DNA of 64,000 nucleotides from Methanobacteriaceae archaeon. GTDB lineage: Archaea; Methanobacteriota; Methanobacteria; Methanobacteriales; Methanobacteriaceae. The notes beneath the pieces were generated by a model that worked only from the letters and a program-made list of their open reading frames with translations, was not told where the DNA came from and ran no database searches. Positions 22,058-31,601 of this stretch are shown here, one piece after another. Each line of letters starts with the position of its first letter. Within the stretch, counting starts at the first letter, position 1. Position numbers and translations under genes: made by a program. The DNA lies in NCBI GenBank assembly GCA_030656015.1, contig JAUSNX010000001.1, positions 372,001 through 436,000 on the forward strand, written 5' to 3'.

Positions 22058-22812
22058 ATGAAATCACTTAAAAATTCTAATTGGGAGATAAAAACCGGCC
22101 TAGTGCTAATTTTAATATCCAGCATGATCTATTTTTGTGTATATATGATTTTTCACGACGCCAAGACAGTTTTCTTTTACATTGGAATAGACCTGGCATT
22201 CATCCCCTTAGAATCTTTAATCTTAGTTTTAGTTATAGAAAGAGTTATAATCAACAAAGAAAAGGCCATGATGATGGAAAAACTCAATATGGTTATTGGA
22301 GCTTTTTTAGTGAATTAGGAACAGATTTACTGAAAGAAATTTCTTCATTTGATCCAGATATTGATAATATAAGAAAGAACCTGAAAGTTGATATGGGATG
22401 GGAAGAAAAAAATTTCTCTGAATCATCACATATAATTAAAAATTATGATTATTCCATACACTTAACTGAGGATAATAAAAATTCGATTTTACTTTTAAAA
22501 AGTTTAAAATCATTATTATTGGATAAAAGACAGTTTATGCTAGGATTACTCGAAAACCCCAATTTATTAGAACATGAAAGTTTTACAGATATGTTATGGG
22601 CTGCATTTCATTTAGCTGAAGAACTGGAAAACAGATATAATTTAGATAAATTACCTAATTCTGATTACCAACACCTTTCCATAGATCTTGAACTGGTTTA
22701 TTCCCATTTAATTTATGAATGGCTCCATTACATGGAACATCTAATGAATAATTATCCGTATCTATTTTCACTGGCCTTAAGGACTAATCCGTTTGATCCA
22801 GATGCCAAATAG
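22058..22812 (+). pseudogene. Membrane-anchored protein, one -1 frameshift
   Basis: One gene split over two frames. The first part (22058-22318) has two transmembrane segments (about residues 14-33 and 38-62) and ends abruptly after GAFLVN. The second frame carries on as SELGTDLLKEISSFDPDID to a natural end at 22812. Adding one T to the T6 run at 22302-22307 restores a continuous protein of about 251 residues: membrane anchor, then a helical cytosolic domain. The ribosome site GGAGAT precedes the ATG. The function is unknown. It may be a pseudogene, a sequencing slip, or ribosomal slippage at the T-run. Confidence 0.7.
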
Positions 22813-22883
22813 AGATTAATTAACAATTACAGAATTAAAAACTTAATTCATATAGATAATCTTTAATTAGGAGGAAATTTTGA

Positions 22884-23549
22884 ATGAAATATCAAAAAGG
22901 AAGTATTTTCAAACCGGAAAATAACCATTATAAAAGTGCAGGAATATTATTGTTAGTTGGATGTATCCAATATATTCTAGCAGTTAACATTGCCGAGGCA
23001 ATGTTTCCTGGGTACAGCATTGCTTTAAACAGTTTGAGCGATCTTGGGGGATCATTACCATTGGTCGAACCAGCGGCCCTCATCTTCAACCTCAGTAATA
23101 TCCTCTTAGGAATTTTAATTGTGTTAGCAGTTTATCTAATCCTCAAAAGTGGAGGTTGCCGTCTTTTCTCATCATGCCTTGCTATTTTTGGCATTTGTAT
23201 CGCAGCACTAGGGATATTCCCAGAATACACCCATGCAATCCATGTAACTTTCGCAACGATAGCTTTCATATCCGGAAGCTTAGCACTCATATTCAGTTAC
23301 CGGCTTGGAATCAATATCCCAATGACCATCATATCCATTTTACTTGGATTAATAGCCCTTATAACTCTTATTTCACCATTAATTTTTGGTATGGGAGCTA
23401 CAAACCCGATAGGAGCACTAATAGGTAAAGGAGGTTCCGAAAGGTTGATTATATACCCTATAATTATTTATCTCACAGCACTGGGCGGATATCTTACAAG
23501 CAGAGGAGAAGATTGGGTTAGAATCAGGTTCACCGACGGTTACTGGTGA
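22884..23549 (+). CDS. DUF998 family membrane protein
   Basis: A 221-residue protein with six hydrophobic segments, starting at about residues 16-36. The N-terminal half contains YSIALNSLSDLGG, the typical DUF998 loop, and the AALGIFPEYTHAIHV segment with conserved His and Glu. The family has no known function. The C-terminus is soluble (SRGEDWVRIRFTDG). The AGGAGG ribosome site is clear. Confidence 0.85.
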   Translation: MKYQKGSIFKPENNHYKSAGILLLVGCIQYILAVNIAEAMFPGYSIALNSLSDLGGSLPLVEPAALIFNLSNILLGILIVLAVYLILKSGGCRLFSSCLAIFGICIAALGIFPEYTHAIHVTFATIAFISGSLALIFSYRLGINIPMTIISILLGLIALITLISPLIFGMGATNPIGALIGKGGSERLIIYPIIIYLTALGGYLTSRGEDWVRIRFTDGYW

Positions 23550-23888
23550 AATATTTCAAAAATAAAATGGAGTTATTATTAAAAATCATGATTCCTTTTT
23601 CTTTTTTTAAATTGTATGGATACTTCTGTTCTTGAAGTAACTGGTATGAAAGGAATTATTTGTTTAAGTTAGAGATTTCATTTTTTTATTAAAATTCGTT
23701 TATAGCAATTAGTTTTCAGATCTAAAACTTCAATTAACCCTTTATTAAAATCTTTAACTTTAAGTTCAACAAGTTTATTGTATTAAATATATTAATATAA
23801 GTCATAAAAAGCTTAAAGGAAAACCAAAACAACTATTTTTATATAGTTAGATGAATAGAGTATAAAAAAACTTAGTTGGTTGATATTG
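23550..23888. other. Non-coding gap
   Basis: About 340 bases with T-rich tracts right after the DUF998 gene (a likely U-rich terminator at 23593-23608) and no supported gene. The right end should carry the promoter of the small repeat protein. Confidence 0.45.
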
Positions 23889-24092
23889 ATGGATAGTTTA
23901 AGTCTAGAACAATATCGAGAAATGGTTAATGAAATAATAGAATTCAAAAATCAAAAGGGCATAATGCCTGAATACGCCCTTGTTAATGGATGTAGAATTG
24001 AAAAAGATAGCTACATTGACATGATTGAGCGCGTGAATAAATTCATACTGGAAATGGGAAGAAATCCACGTTCAGTAGAAATAGAATCATAA
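23889..24092 (+). CDS. Small protein with pseudomurein-binding-repeat-like motif
   Basis: A 67-residue protein without a signal peptide or membrane segment. Its two halves look alike: EQYREMVNEIIEFKNQKGIMPEY and DSYIDMIERVNKFILEMGRNP followed by VEI. The second matches the pattern of a pseudomurein-binding repeat (Y-x2-M-x2-RV-x2-FI-x3-GR-x-P-x2-V). Such repeats usually sit in exported cell-wall proteins, so an apparently cytosolic stand-alone form is odd. ATG 23889 is preferred over TTG 23880 because of GGTTGAT just before it. Confidence 0.65.
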   Translation: MDSLSLEQYREMVNEIIEFKNQKGIMPEYALVNGCRIEKDSYIDMIERVNKFILEMGRNPRSVEIES

Positions 24093-24325
24093 TATAAGCT
24101 TTTAGTTATCTTTTTTATAGTTATATTCTTTTTTAAGACATCTTGTTCAAAAATTATTGATATAATCGTGCATCTATTTTAAATAAATTTTTTTTATTAA
24201 ATGAGCTGAATTAAATGGTTAACTTAATAATTAATTAATCTTGAAAACAATATTCTTTATGGTTTATTAAAATGATTGTTGAATATCTAATAATTTATTC
24301 TAAAGTATTATTTTAAGCCGTAAAG

Positions 24326-24910
24326 TTAGATTATAATATCCTCCGGTTTGTTAAAATTTTTAAAGCTCATTCCGGTGGGATCAAGAATTTCCGATGATAC
24401 CATAAGCGAATTAATTTCACCAATAAATGATTTAACGTCCCTTTTATCATTGGAAATCATTTTTAAAATAATTTTTTTTGTTTTTACACTATAAATAGAA
24501 TGCAGTGGTTCTAAATCCCCGTTTTTCCATTGAGGAACAATTGAATCATAATTTTCATTAGATATCTCCATTTTGCTAAATATCGAATTTATAAAAAATT
24601 CTGATACAAAAGGTGAGTCACAGGGCAATACCAAAGCATATTCATTATTAATATTTGATAATCCAACAAGTATTCCAGCTAATGGGCCTTTTCCTTTAAA
24701 TTCATCAACAAAAAACTTTAAATTAAAATTAAAAAACTCAAGACCAATAAACTCCATTATAGTATTTTTATATTTTTTTAATTGATTATCATCCCTAAGA
24801 ATAAGTAAAACTTCATCTGCAGACTTATTAACTGTTTTTAAAATATATAAAATAAGAGGTTCGCCTTTAAAATTCATTAGTCCCTTATCTTCACCCATTC
24901 TAGTGCTCAA
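24326..24910 (-). CDS. mobA: Molybdenum cofactor guanylyltransferase MobA, N-terminus uncertain
   Basis: Attaches GMP to molybdopterin. The visible part has STRMGEDKGLMNFKGEPL, GPLAGILVGL and VLPCDSPFV, the MobA core. The reading frame stays open upstream to 25024 and encodes SFIILCGG directly before the TTG at 24910, which completes the nucleotide-binding loop LCGGLSTRMG. That loop is essential, so translation must begin upstream, yet no ATG, GTG or TTG exists in frame between 24911 and 25024. Either a rare start codon is used or the start has been lost. moaE in this window is a pathway partner. Confidence 0.8.
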   Translation of the reverse strand: MSTRMGEDKGLMNFKGEPLILYILKTVNKSADEVLLILRDDNQLKKYKNTIMEFIGLEFFNFNLKFFVDEFKGKGPLAGILVGLSNINNEYALVLPCDSPFVSEFFINSIFSKMEISNENYDSIVPQWKNGDLEPLHSIYSVKTKKIILKMISNDKRDVKSFIGEINSLMVSSEILDPTGMSFKNFNKPEDIII

Positions 24911-25106
24911 ACCGCCGCAAAGGATAATAAATGATCTTGAAGATTTTTTTAGGATTTTAACAACCTCAATTTGATTATTTTTAAAATAAAAATATTGAAA
25001 AGGATTAGGGAATTCAGTATATGATCAAAACAGCTATTAAATCCACATATTTAATGACAAAAAATTTATTTAAGAAATATGAAGAAATAATTCTTCACGT
25101 AATTCC

Positions 25107-26594
25107 TTATTCTAAGGTAGGATAGTTCGGGCTTTCATTGGTAATCAAAAGATCATGGGGATGGCTTTCTTTGATACCGCTGGAAGTTATTTTAACCAGT
25201 TTTGATTTTTCTTTCATATCTTTGATCGTTTTAGCACCACAATAGCCCATAGAAGCCCTGAGGCCCCCAACCATTTGGAATATAACTTCACTGACCGTTC
25301 CTCGGTAAGGAACTACACCTTCTACCCCTTCAGGTACCAGCTTCGTATGTTTCATAGGCCCTTTGGACTCTTGAGTCTGGAAATATCTGTCAGTTCCAGC
25401 GCCAATTCCACCAGTCATGGCGCCTAATGATCCCATTCCACGGTATTGTTTGTATTTACGTCCATTCATTACAACAACTTCTCCTGGAGCTTCATAAGTC
25501 CCTGCCAGAAGATTACCCATCATTACGGCATCGGCCCCAACAGCAATGGCCTTGGCCATATCACCCGAGTATCTTAAACCACCATCAGCAATAATTGGAA
25601 CCCCATATTCTTCTGCAACTTCTGCAACTTCAGATATGGCTGTCAATTGAGGAACACCCACACCAGCAATAATACGAGTAGTACACATGGATCCTGGCCC
25701 AATACCAACTTTAAGGCCATCCACTCCCTGAGCAATTAAATCTTCCGCGGCTTGTTTTGTAGCAATATTTCCTACAATTAAATCAGCATCAATGTTATCT
25801 TTTATAACTTTAGAATTTTTAACTAAATGCAGGTTGTGGCCATGTGCACTATCAATAGCCAGTATTTCTGCACCTGCTTCGTCCAATGCCATAGCCCGAT
25901 CTAAATCAAATGGGCCTGTGGCTGCAGCAACCATGAATCGGCCTTTACCATCACGAGAAGCATTAGGAAACTTTTTATGCTCTAAAATATCTTTTATGGT
26001 TACAATTCCCACAATTTTATTGTCTTTAACGACAGGAAGTCTTTCAACTTTATTTTCATAGGCAATATCTAATGCTTCCCCTGGGGTAATAGATTCATCT
26101 ACAGTGACCACATCAGAGGTCATTATTTCATTAACCTTCCTTTGTGCATCAGAATTGAGAATCGGTTTTATATCACGTCGGCTTATAATACCTACAACTT
26201 CCTCATTTTCAACAACAGGAAGTCCACTAATTTCTTCTTGATCCATAATTTGATGTGCTTCCCTTAATGAAGAATCAGGAGCAATGGTTATTACATCACG
26301 AATCGTGAGGTCACCTGACCTTTTAACCTTTTTTACTTGTTGAACTTGCTCTTTAATAGTCATGTTTCGGTGGATAACACCTAAACCCCCAACTTGAGCA
26401 AGAGCTATGGCCATTTCAAATTCTGTGACAGTATCCATAGCAGAACTTATAATTGGAGTGGTTATTTCATGGTTTCGGGATACTTTACTTTTAGTAATCA
26501 CATCCTTTGATTCTACAGTTGAAGGTCCTGGTACTAAAAGAAAATCATCAAATGTATATCCTGTTTTAGCTTCTTTCAATTTTTTTGAATACAT
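25107..26594 (-). CDS. guaB: Inosine-5'-monophosphate dehydrogenase
   Basis: Oxidises IMP to XMP with NAD+, the first step to GMP. It has 495 residues. The TIM barrel is interrupted by two CBS domains (about residues 97-205). The catalytic loop GPGSMCTTR has C304, and the flap has GMGSLGAM. The C-terminal [25 protein letters not shown] is complete. It is a single gene preceded by its own gap, with GGGGGTAGG as ribosome site. Confidence 0.97.
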   Translation of the reverse strand: MYSKKLKEAKTGYTFDDFLLVPGPSTVESKDVITKSKVSRNHEITTPIISSAMDTVTEFEMAIALAQVGGLGVIHRNMTIKEQVQQVKKVKRSGDLTIRDVITIAPDSSLREAHQIMDQEEISGLPVVENEEVVGIISRRDIKPILNSDAQRKVNEIMTSDVVTVDESITPGEALDIAYENKVERLPVVKDNKIVGIVTIKDILEHKKFPNASRDGKGRFMVAAATGPFDLDRAMALDEAGAEILAIDSAHGHNLHLVKNSKVIKDNIDADLIVGNIATKQAAEDLIAQGVDGLKVGIGPGSMCTTRIIAGVGVPQLTAISEVAEVAEEYGVPIIADGGLRYSGDMAKAIAVGADAVMMGNLLAGTYEAPGEVVVMNGRKYKQYRGMGSLGAMTGGIGAGTDRYFQTQESKGPMKHTKLVPEGVEGVVPYRGTVSEVIFQMVGGLRASMGYCGAKTIKDMKEKSKLVKITSSGIKESHPHDLLITNESPNYPTLE

Positions 26595-26693
26595 AAAAAC
26601 TCCTACCCCCTAATTAATCTCAATTTAAATCTTTTTTAATGAAAACACTTGCAAAAATATACATTTATTACAAAAGCATTCCCCAAACACCGT

Positions 26694-27413
26694 TTAGCTA
26701 CTCAAATCACTTATCATGTTTTTAAGTTCAGCAACAGCACTACGATGGATTTTTCCAGTGTTACGGTCGCCGCCAATGCATGCAGCACCCCTAACTCCTA
26801 CTACATCACAATTAATATCATATAGTGGTTTTAACTGGTCTTTTTTTACAGAACCTGCTAGTGCAGATTTTAATCCGTAGTCATGAATTTCATTAACAAA
26901 TTTTTGCAAATCATCTATATCCATAAAGTCAAATAATGTTTTTCCATCTTTAACTGCAGTATCAACCATGGCCAGGTCAGCACCAGCTTCAGCAGCAACT
27001 TTAGGAATTTCCATAGGATCAATAGCACCTACACGATGAGCATCAGCATATCCTGAGGCCACTACCACTGCATCAGAACTGTTTTCCCGAACAGTGCGTA
27101 CTACATTTTCCATTACTTCCAGTGCTTCATCATAATTTTTGGTACCATAAAGACCAACTTTTATGTAGTCTGCACCAGAAACTAGTGCACCCATAGCTGC
27201 CAAAGAAACTGTTCCAGGTTTATATGGAACGTCCCCCAAGGTAGCACTCACCAGCATATCTTCAGGAGTCATTTCCCGAACACCTTTTATTATCCATGGG
27301 AAACTAGCACCCAATGATCCTTCTTTTGGATTTTTAACGTCAACAATATCTGCACCGCCCTCAATGGCCTCCAGTGCTTCCTCTGTATTAATTGGACTGA
27401 TTAACAGAAGCAA
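26694..27413 (-). CDS. mfnB: (5-formylfuran-3-yl)methyl phosphate synthase
   Basis: Makes the furan precursor of methanofuran from two glyceraldehyde-3-phosphates. The 239 residues match the former DUF556 family. The Schiff-base barrel includes [18 protein letters not shown] with the catalytic Lys, [15 protein letters not shown] and DYIKVGLYG. The start is a TTG, but GGAGGT at perfect spacing supports it strongly. It is a methanogen/methylotroph marker. Confidence 0.94.
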   Translation of the reverse strand: MLLLISPINTEEALEAIEGGADIVDVKNPKEGSLGASFPWIIKGVREMTPEDMLVSATLGDVPYKPGTVSLAAMGALVSGADYIKVGLYGTKNYDEALEVMENVVRTVRENSSDAVVVASGYADAHRVGAIDPMEIPKVAAEAGADLAMVDTAVKDGKTLFDFMDIDDLQKFVNEIHDYGLKSALAGSVKKDQLKPLYDINCDVVGVRGAACIGGDRNTGKIHRSAVAELKNMISDLSS

Positions 27414-27829
27414 TTCCTATACCTCCTACCTTAAATTTGTAATTTTTATCATTTAATTGCATTTAATTTATTAAATAAATATTTATGAATTAAAATTATT
27501 CTAAAGGAATTTAAAACATTTTAAACAAATTAAATATTTAAAAAGCAACTTTAAAGTGCATTACCAAAATATGCTTGATTGGAACAATTATAATATTTTT
27601 ATAATATTTTTATAATATTTTCTAACCAATAACTTAAATTGAAATTTTAAGTAAAAAAATTCTAAGCAATAATTTTAGTATTTTAAAGTATTTTTTAATT
27701 ATATGATGAATTAGCCTATAAAAACTTTTAGAATTTTAAAGCATATTTAATAAGAATTTATAATATTATATTTAAAAAGTATTTATTATGATTAGTTTTG
27801 AGATATACTTAAATTATATTGATTGAATT
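27414..27829. other. A+T-rich non-coding gap with 11-bp tandem repeat
   Basis: 416 bases between two minus-strand transcription units, with no supported gene. It holds the promoter of mfnB at the left and the end of the Fe-S operon's upstream neighbour region at the right. The tandem repeat at 27590-27621 is listed separately. Confidence 0.5.
27590..27621. repeat. Three copies of an 11-bp A/T unit
   Basis: The unit ATAATATTTTT is repeated almost three times without a break. An 11-base period is close to one helical turn, so the T-tracts are in phase on one face of the DNA, the pattern expected to bend DNA or position archaeal histones. It could equally be replication-slippage debris. Confidence 0.7.
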
Positions 27830-29032
27830 TTAAGATTTGAATGGACTGCCCGAAGATTTGATATTTTTTTTAATAACACCATGTGCTTTTGGATAGAAGC
27901 CCGCTTTTTGAGAATTTATTCGTAGTTTTTCTACTAATTCTGATGTTGGTGTACTAACTGGACATTCTAAAGTACATAAACCACAAAGAGTGCACATATA
28001 AAGACCAGAATCAAAACTAGTCTTTTCGTTCTTAATAAATTTACTCATAGCCACTCCTCGACCACCCAAATATCCTTTATAACCAAATTCATGTCCCACG
28101 GCATTATAAACCGGGCAGGCCACAATACAACTTCCACAACCAATACACCACAAGCATTCTTTCAAAGCATCTCTCCGCCCATTATCCAGCAAAATAACCA
28201 CAACTTTTTTGGCCCCATACATTCCATTTAAAAGTCTTTTTTCAATATCCGCCGTTTTTGATGGTGCAGAAATAACATTTATATAAGAAGGTATTTTAGT
28301 TCCTGTAGCATAAGCAGTTTCCAGTTTTATTACAGAAATAGAATCTTCAATAGTACTAACCAGTTTATCAATTCCCACCACAATTATATGTGTGTCCATC
28401 ATAGTCAACAAACTTATATTTCCTTCATTATGGACCATTACTAAAGAACCATCTTCAGCAGCAACAGAATTGGCACCGGTGATTCCAACCTGACACTTAT
28501 TTAGCTCTTCCAACACATTTGCTTTAACCAGTTCCATAATAGTTCGTGGGTGTGGTTCTATATCTTCATCCATACTTTCAGAAATTATTTCAGCAATTTT
28601 TTCCACATTAAGATGTAATGCTGGGCCAATAGGATGTGCAGGTCTTTTATCATAGGGATTAAGTTGAACAATTCTATCTCCTAAATCAGTTTCCACCAGA
28701 TTAATATTTTTTTCCTTTAAAAAATCACTTAAGGCGATTTCAAACACCGTGTTTGATTTTGATTTGGCAACGACTTTTTCATTTTTAATCAAATCATAAA
28801 TAAGATCACAAGCTATTTTCGAATCTTCTGCATAGCATAATTCAATACCATTCTCTTCAAAGTTTTTTTGTGCAGTTTCCACGAGTTCTTCCAGGTTTTC
28901 TATAGATTCTTCCCTAATCTGTTTAACCTTTTCCTGTAGCTTTTTAATTTTGGGATCATGAAGAATTTCACTTCTGCGTTCATCCAGTATTTTGAATGAA
29001 TTCCTCATGGTCTCTAATTCACTTTTATTCAT
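27830..29032 (-). CDS. LutB-like iron-sulfur protein (LUD domain plus 2x[4Fe-4S])
   Basis: A 400-residue protein with an N-terminal LUD domain (about residues 40-270: VVAKSKSNTVFEI, GITGANSVAAEDGSLVMVHNEGN) and a C-terminal ferredoxin-like part with two cluster motifs, CLWCIGCGSCIVACP and CTLCGLCTLECP. LutB-type proteins take part in L-lactate oxidation in bacteria. Methanogens carry related proteins of unknown substrate. Its start overlaps the end of the next gene upstream by 8 bases, so the two subunits are translationally coupled. Confidence 0.85.
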   Translation of the reverse strand: MNKSELETMRNSFKILDERRSEILHDPKIKKLQEKVKQIREESIENLEELVETAQKNFEENGIELCYAEDSKIACDLIYDLIKNEKVVAKSKSNTVFEIALSDFLKEKNINLVETDLGDRIVQLNPYDKRPAHPIGPALHLNVEKIAEIISESMDEDIEPHPRTIMELVKANVLEELNKCQVGITGANSVAAEDGSLVMVHNEGNISLLTMMDTHIIVVGIDKLVSTIEDSISVIKLETAYATGTKIPSYINVISAPSKTADIEKRLLNGMYGAKKVVVILLDNGRRDALKECLWCIGCGSCIVACPVYNAVGHEFGYKGYLGGRGVAMSKFIKNEKTSFDSGLYMCTLCGLCTLECPVSTPTSELVEKLRINSQKAGFYPKAHGVIKKNIKSSGSPFKS

Positions 29033-29705
29033 TCTTAATGCACCTTATGATGAATTCTGATAAATCTAAAACTTCTAAATCCCCTTTTTCAAGGTTTAAT
29101 TTGCAAAATGGACAAGCAGTGATTAAAGTATCAGCTCCAGTTTTTTTAGCTTCTTTTAATCTTTCCAATGATATTTCATCTGCAATTTCCGGAAATGCAG
29201 ATTTTACTCCCCCACCAGAACCACAACACATGGCATTCTCATGGTTATGTTCCATTTCCACTAAGGTGGCAAATGAATTTATAACATCCCTAGTAGATTC
29301 ATATTCACCACAGTGCCGTCCTAAATGGCAGGAATCATGATAAGTTACTTTTTTTAATGAAAATTTATTTAGAGTAATTTTATTATTACTGATTAATTCA
29401 CTGAAAAATTGTGAGGTATGAATCACATCTAAATCCACATCCAATAACTCTTTATAATCCTTTTTAAATGTACGGTAACAACCAGCACATGAAACAAGTA
29501 TTTTTTCTCCTTTTAAAATTTGGGCCGTTAATTTCATTTGTTCTGATGCCTCATCTACAAAGCCCGTCCGTAAAAGAATAGATCCGCAGCAAGTTTCATC
29601 TTTAATAATTTGATAATCTACACCTGCTTTTTTTAAGATGACCTCTGTGGATTCAGATATTTTTCCCAGCTTTTTTTGGGCTACACAGCCCCTGAAGTAT
29701 ATCAT
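29025..29705 (-). CDS. CCG-domain Fe-S oxidoreductase (LutA / HdrB-like)
   Basis: A 226-residue protein with two cysteine-rich CCG domains: FRGCVAQKK with DETCCGSILLRTG and VSCAGCYRTF, then YHDSCHLGRH with AMCCGSGGGV and TACPFCKLNL. This is the architecture of LutA, GlpC and HdrB, which can bind a non-cubane [4Fe-4S] cluster. It forms an operon with the LutB-like gene. The electron partner could be a membrane carrier or a disulfide; sequence alone does not decide. Confidence 0.87.
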   Translation of the reverse strand: MIYFRGCVAQKKLGKISESTEVILKKAGVDYQIIKDETCCGSILLRTGFVDEASEQMKLTAQILKGEKILVSCAGCYRTFKKDYKELLDVDLDVIHTSQFFSELISNNKITLNKFSLKKVTYHDSCHLGRHCGEYESTRDVINSFATLVEMEHNHENAMCCGSGGGVKSAFPEIADEISLERLKEAKKTGADTLITACPFCKLNLEKGDLEVLDLSEFIIRCIKNE

Positions 29706-29724
29706 TTTTGCACCGTTTAATTTT

Positions 29725-29746
29725 ATAATAATAATAATAATAATAA
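29725..29746. repeat. (ATA)7 microsatellite in the leader of the LutA-like gene
   Basis: Seven ATA triplets begin 20 bases upstream of the LutA-like start. Length variation here would shift promoter to start-codon spacing. The same triplet repeat, (ATT)7, occurs at 42241-42263. Confidence 0.8.
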
Positions 29747-29872
29747 GCCTATTTACTTAAATAAATAAAATATTGTTAAATATAATCTAATAAATCCAAA
29801 TTGAATCTATATAAATAAATTAAACGTAACTTATCAAGAACCTTTCGATTGAATATTAATTAAAAATTCCAA

Positions 29873-31030
29873 TTATGACTCTAAAACAGTTTTATTCTTA
29901 TTTTGCTGTTCATATAAACCAATATAAAGTTTTTCCAGTTGATTAGTAATATGCGCCCCTTCATATTTTTTATATTGAGCTGCGCCTTCATTCTTGAGTT
30001 TTTCATAAATTTGAGGATTATTCAAAAGATATTTTATCTTTTCAGATAATTCCATCCATTTTTCTGGTTCAAAGAATAATCCTCCTTTTTCACCACTGGC
30101 TTCCATTATAGGTGGTATTTTTGATGCAACAAATGGAACTCCACATCCCAATGATTCTACAACTACTATTCCAAATCCTTCTACTTTACTGGGAAGACAG
30201 AATATATGTGAGGACTTTATAATCTTTAATACATCTTGGTGTTTTTCAACAAAACCGCAAAATTCAATATTATTCTCTAGATTCAACTTTTTAACCAGAT
30301 TTTTAAGATCCTGGTCTTTAGGGCCAGTTCCTACTATCTTGCATTGAAGTTGTGGAAAATCCTCGATGAGAATATGCATGGCTCTGATTAAATTATCAAC
30401 TTTTTTGTATTCTACCAGACGTGCCACACAGGAAATAGTTGTTTGTGAATATTTTTCTGCATGTACCGGGGGAAAATTAACTATAGGTGGAATCACAATG
30501 ATTTTTTCTGCAGGGAAATATCTTTCCAATTTTTTTCTAGTATAGTCTGAAATAGAAATTATTAAATCAAATTTTCGCGACAAGACGTACCTTTCCAATA
30601 CTTCACCTACCACACCACTGATTCCAATGTTATTTATCCATTCCCCAATCCATACATCCATATATCGCGCAACACAAGGTATTTTTAATTTTTGAGAAAT
30701 TTTCCAGGCCACAGGATATGTAATAAAATTATATCCAATTGTTAAATCTATATCTAGTTTTTTTCCTTGATTATATGCATCTTTCATAAAAGACAAGCGG
30801 TTTTTAAAGGATCCTGTTTGGACATAAGATCTTTCCCTACTACAACCAATCACTTTAATTCCATTTAATTCATATTCCTTAGGAACTCCTTCCTCAAGTG
30901 AAGTTAAAACTATTACTTCATGCTTTTTTGCTAATTGATAAGCTTCATTATAGGCAGCAGCTTCTACACCACCTTTAACTTCGAAATTTTCGCTTTTGGG
31001 GAAGTATTCTGTGATAATGCATATTCTCAT
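29873..31030 (-). CDS. Glycosyltransferase family 4
   Basis: A GT-B-fold retaining glycosyltransferase of 385 residues. It has the N-terminal GGVEAAAYNEAYQLAKKH acceptor region and the C-terminal nucleotide-sugar region ISCVARLVEYKKVDNLIRA, FCGFVEKHQDVLKI and PSKVEGFGIVVVESLGCGVPFVAS (the E-x7-E motif). There is no membrane segment. It probably builds surface glycans together with the nearby GT2 and DUF2304 genes. The sugar is unknown. Confidence 0.9.
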   Translation of the reverse strand: MRICIITEYFPKSENFEVKGGVEAAAYNEAYQLAKKHEVIVLTSLEEGVPKEYELNGIKVIGCSRERSYVQTGSFKNRLSFMKDAYNQGKKLDIDLTIGYNFITYPVAWKISQKLKIPCVARYMDVWIGEWINNIGISGVVGEVLERYVLSRKFDLIISISDYTRKKLERYFPAEKIIVIPPIVNFPPVHAEKYSQTTISCVARLVEYKKVDNLIRAMHILIEDFPQLQCKIVGTGPKDQDLKNLVKKLNLENNIEFCGFVEKHQDVLKIIKSSHIFCLPSKVEGFGIVVVESLGCGVPFVASKIPPIMEASGEKGGLFFEPEKWMELSEKIKYLLNNPQIYEKLKNEGAAQYKKYEGAHITNQLEKLYIGLYEQQNKNKTVLES

Positions 31031-31119
31031 GATAAAACCATTTTATATAAATATTTTAAATTAATGATTAAAATAATTAACAATTTTATTAATTATGATC
31101 TTATTTTTTCAAGGTATTC

Positions 31120-31488
31120 TTATTCTTCAAGATCTTCATCTTCATTAATATCTTTTTTTGTCTCATTTTCTTCCTGATTAAGTGCAATTTGGCGTACTAG
31201 TTCAGTAATTTCCATTTCCAGTTTTTCAATCAGAGTGTACAGTTTAAATATGAGGTAGTAAGATGCGATAAGACCTAAAATCAAAATTAAATCAAGCCCT
31301 CTGCCAATTCCAAACAAGTTGGCAAAAATAGTAGTAGTTTCTGGAAATACAGATAATAAACTAATCAATGACCATATAACTATCCAAAAGATTAACATAG
31401 AAGAAGATGTTTTACCATCTCTAAAACGAATAATAGCTATTATAACGGCCAATATCCCTATTAATACACCTAAATATTGATATATCAT
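31120..31488 (-). CDS. DUF2304 family membrane protein
   Basis: A 122-residue protein with three hydrophobic segments (about residues 5-21, 30-48, 63-86), then a charged coiled tail ending in an acidic run. The pattern FRDGKTSSSMLIFWIVIWSLISLLSVFPETT is typical of DUF2304, usually found next to polyprenyl-phosphate glycosyltransferases like the one upstream. It may act as a membrane partner of the GT2 enzyme. Confidence 0.82.
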   Translation of the reverse strand: MIYQYLGVLIGILAVIIAIIRFRDGKTSSSMLIFWIVIWSLISLLSVFPETTTIFANLFGIGRGLDLILILGLIASYYLIFKLYTLIEKLEMEITELVRQIALNQEENETKKDINEDEDLEE

Positions 31489-31601
31489 TTTTACACCTGT
31501 TTCAATGAAAATACATATGATAACTGATTATTTATTCATTAATTATACTAGTATTTTCAAAGTATTTCTTATTATCCAATTTATTATAGCTATATTTAAA
31601 C

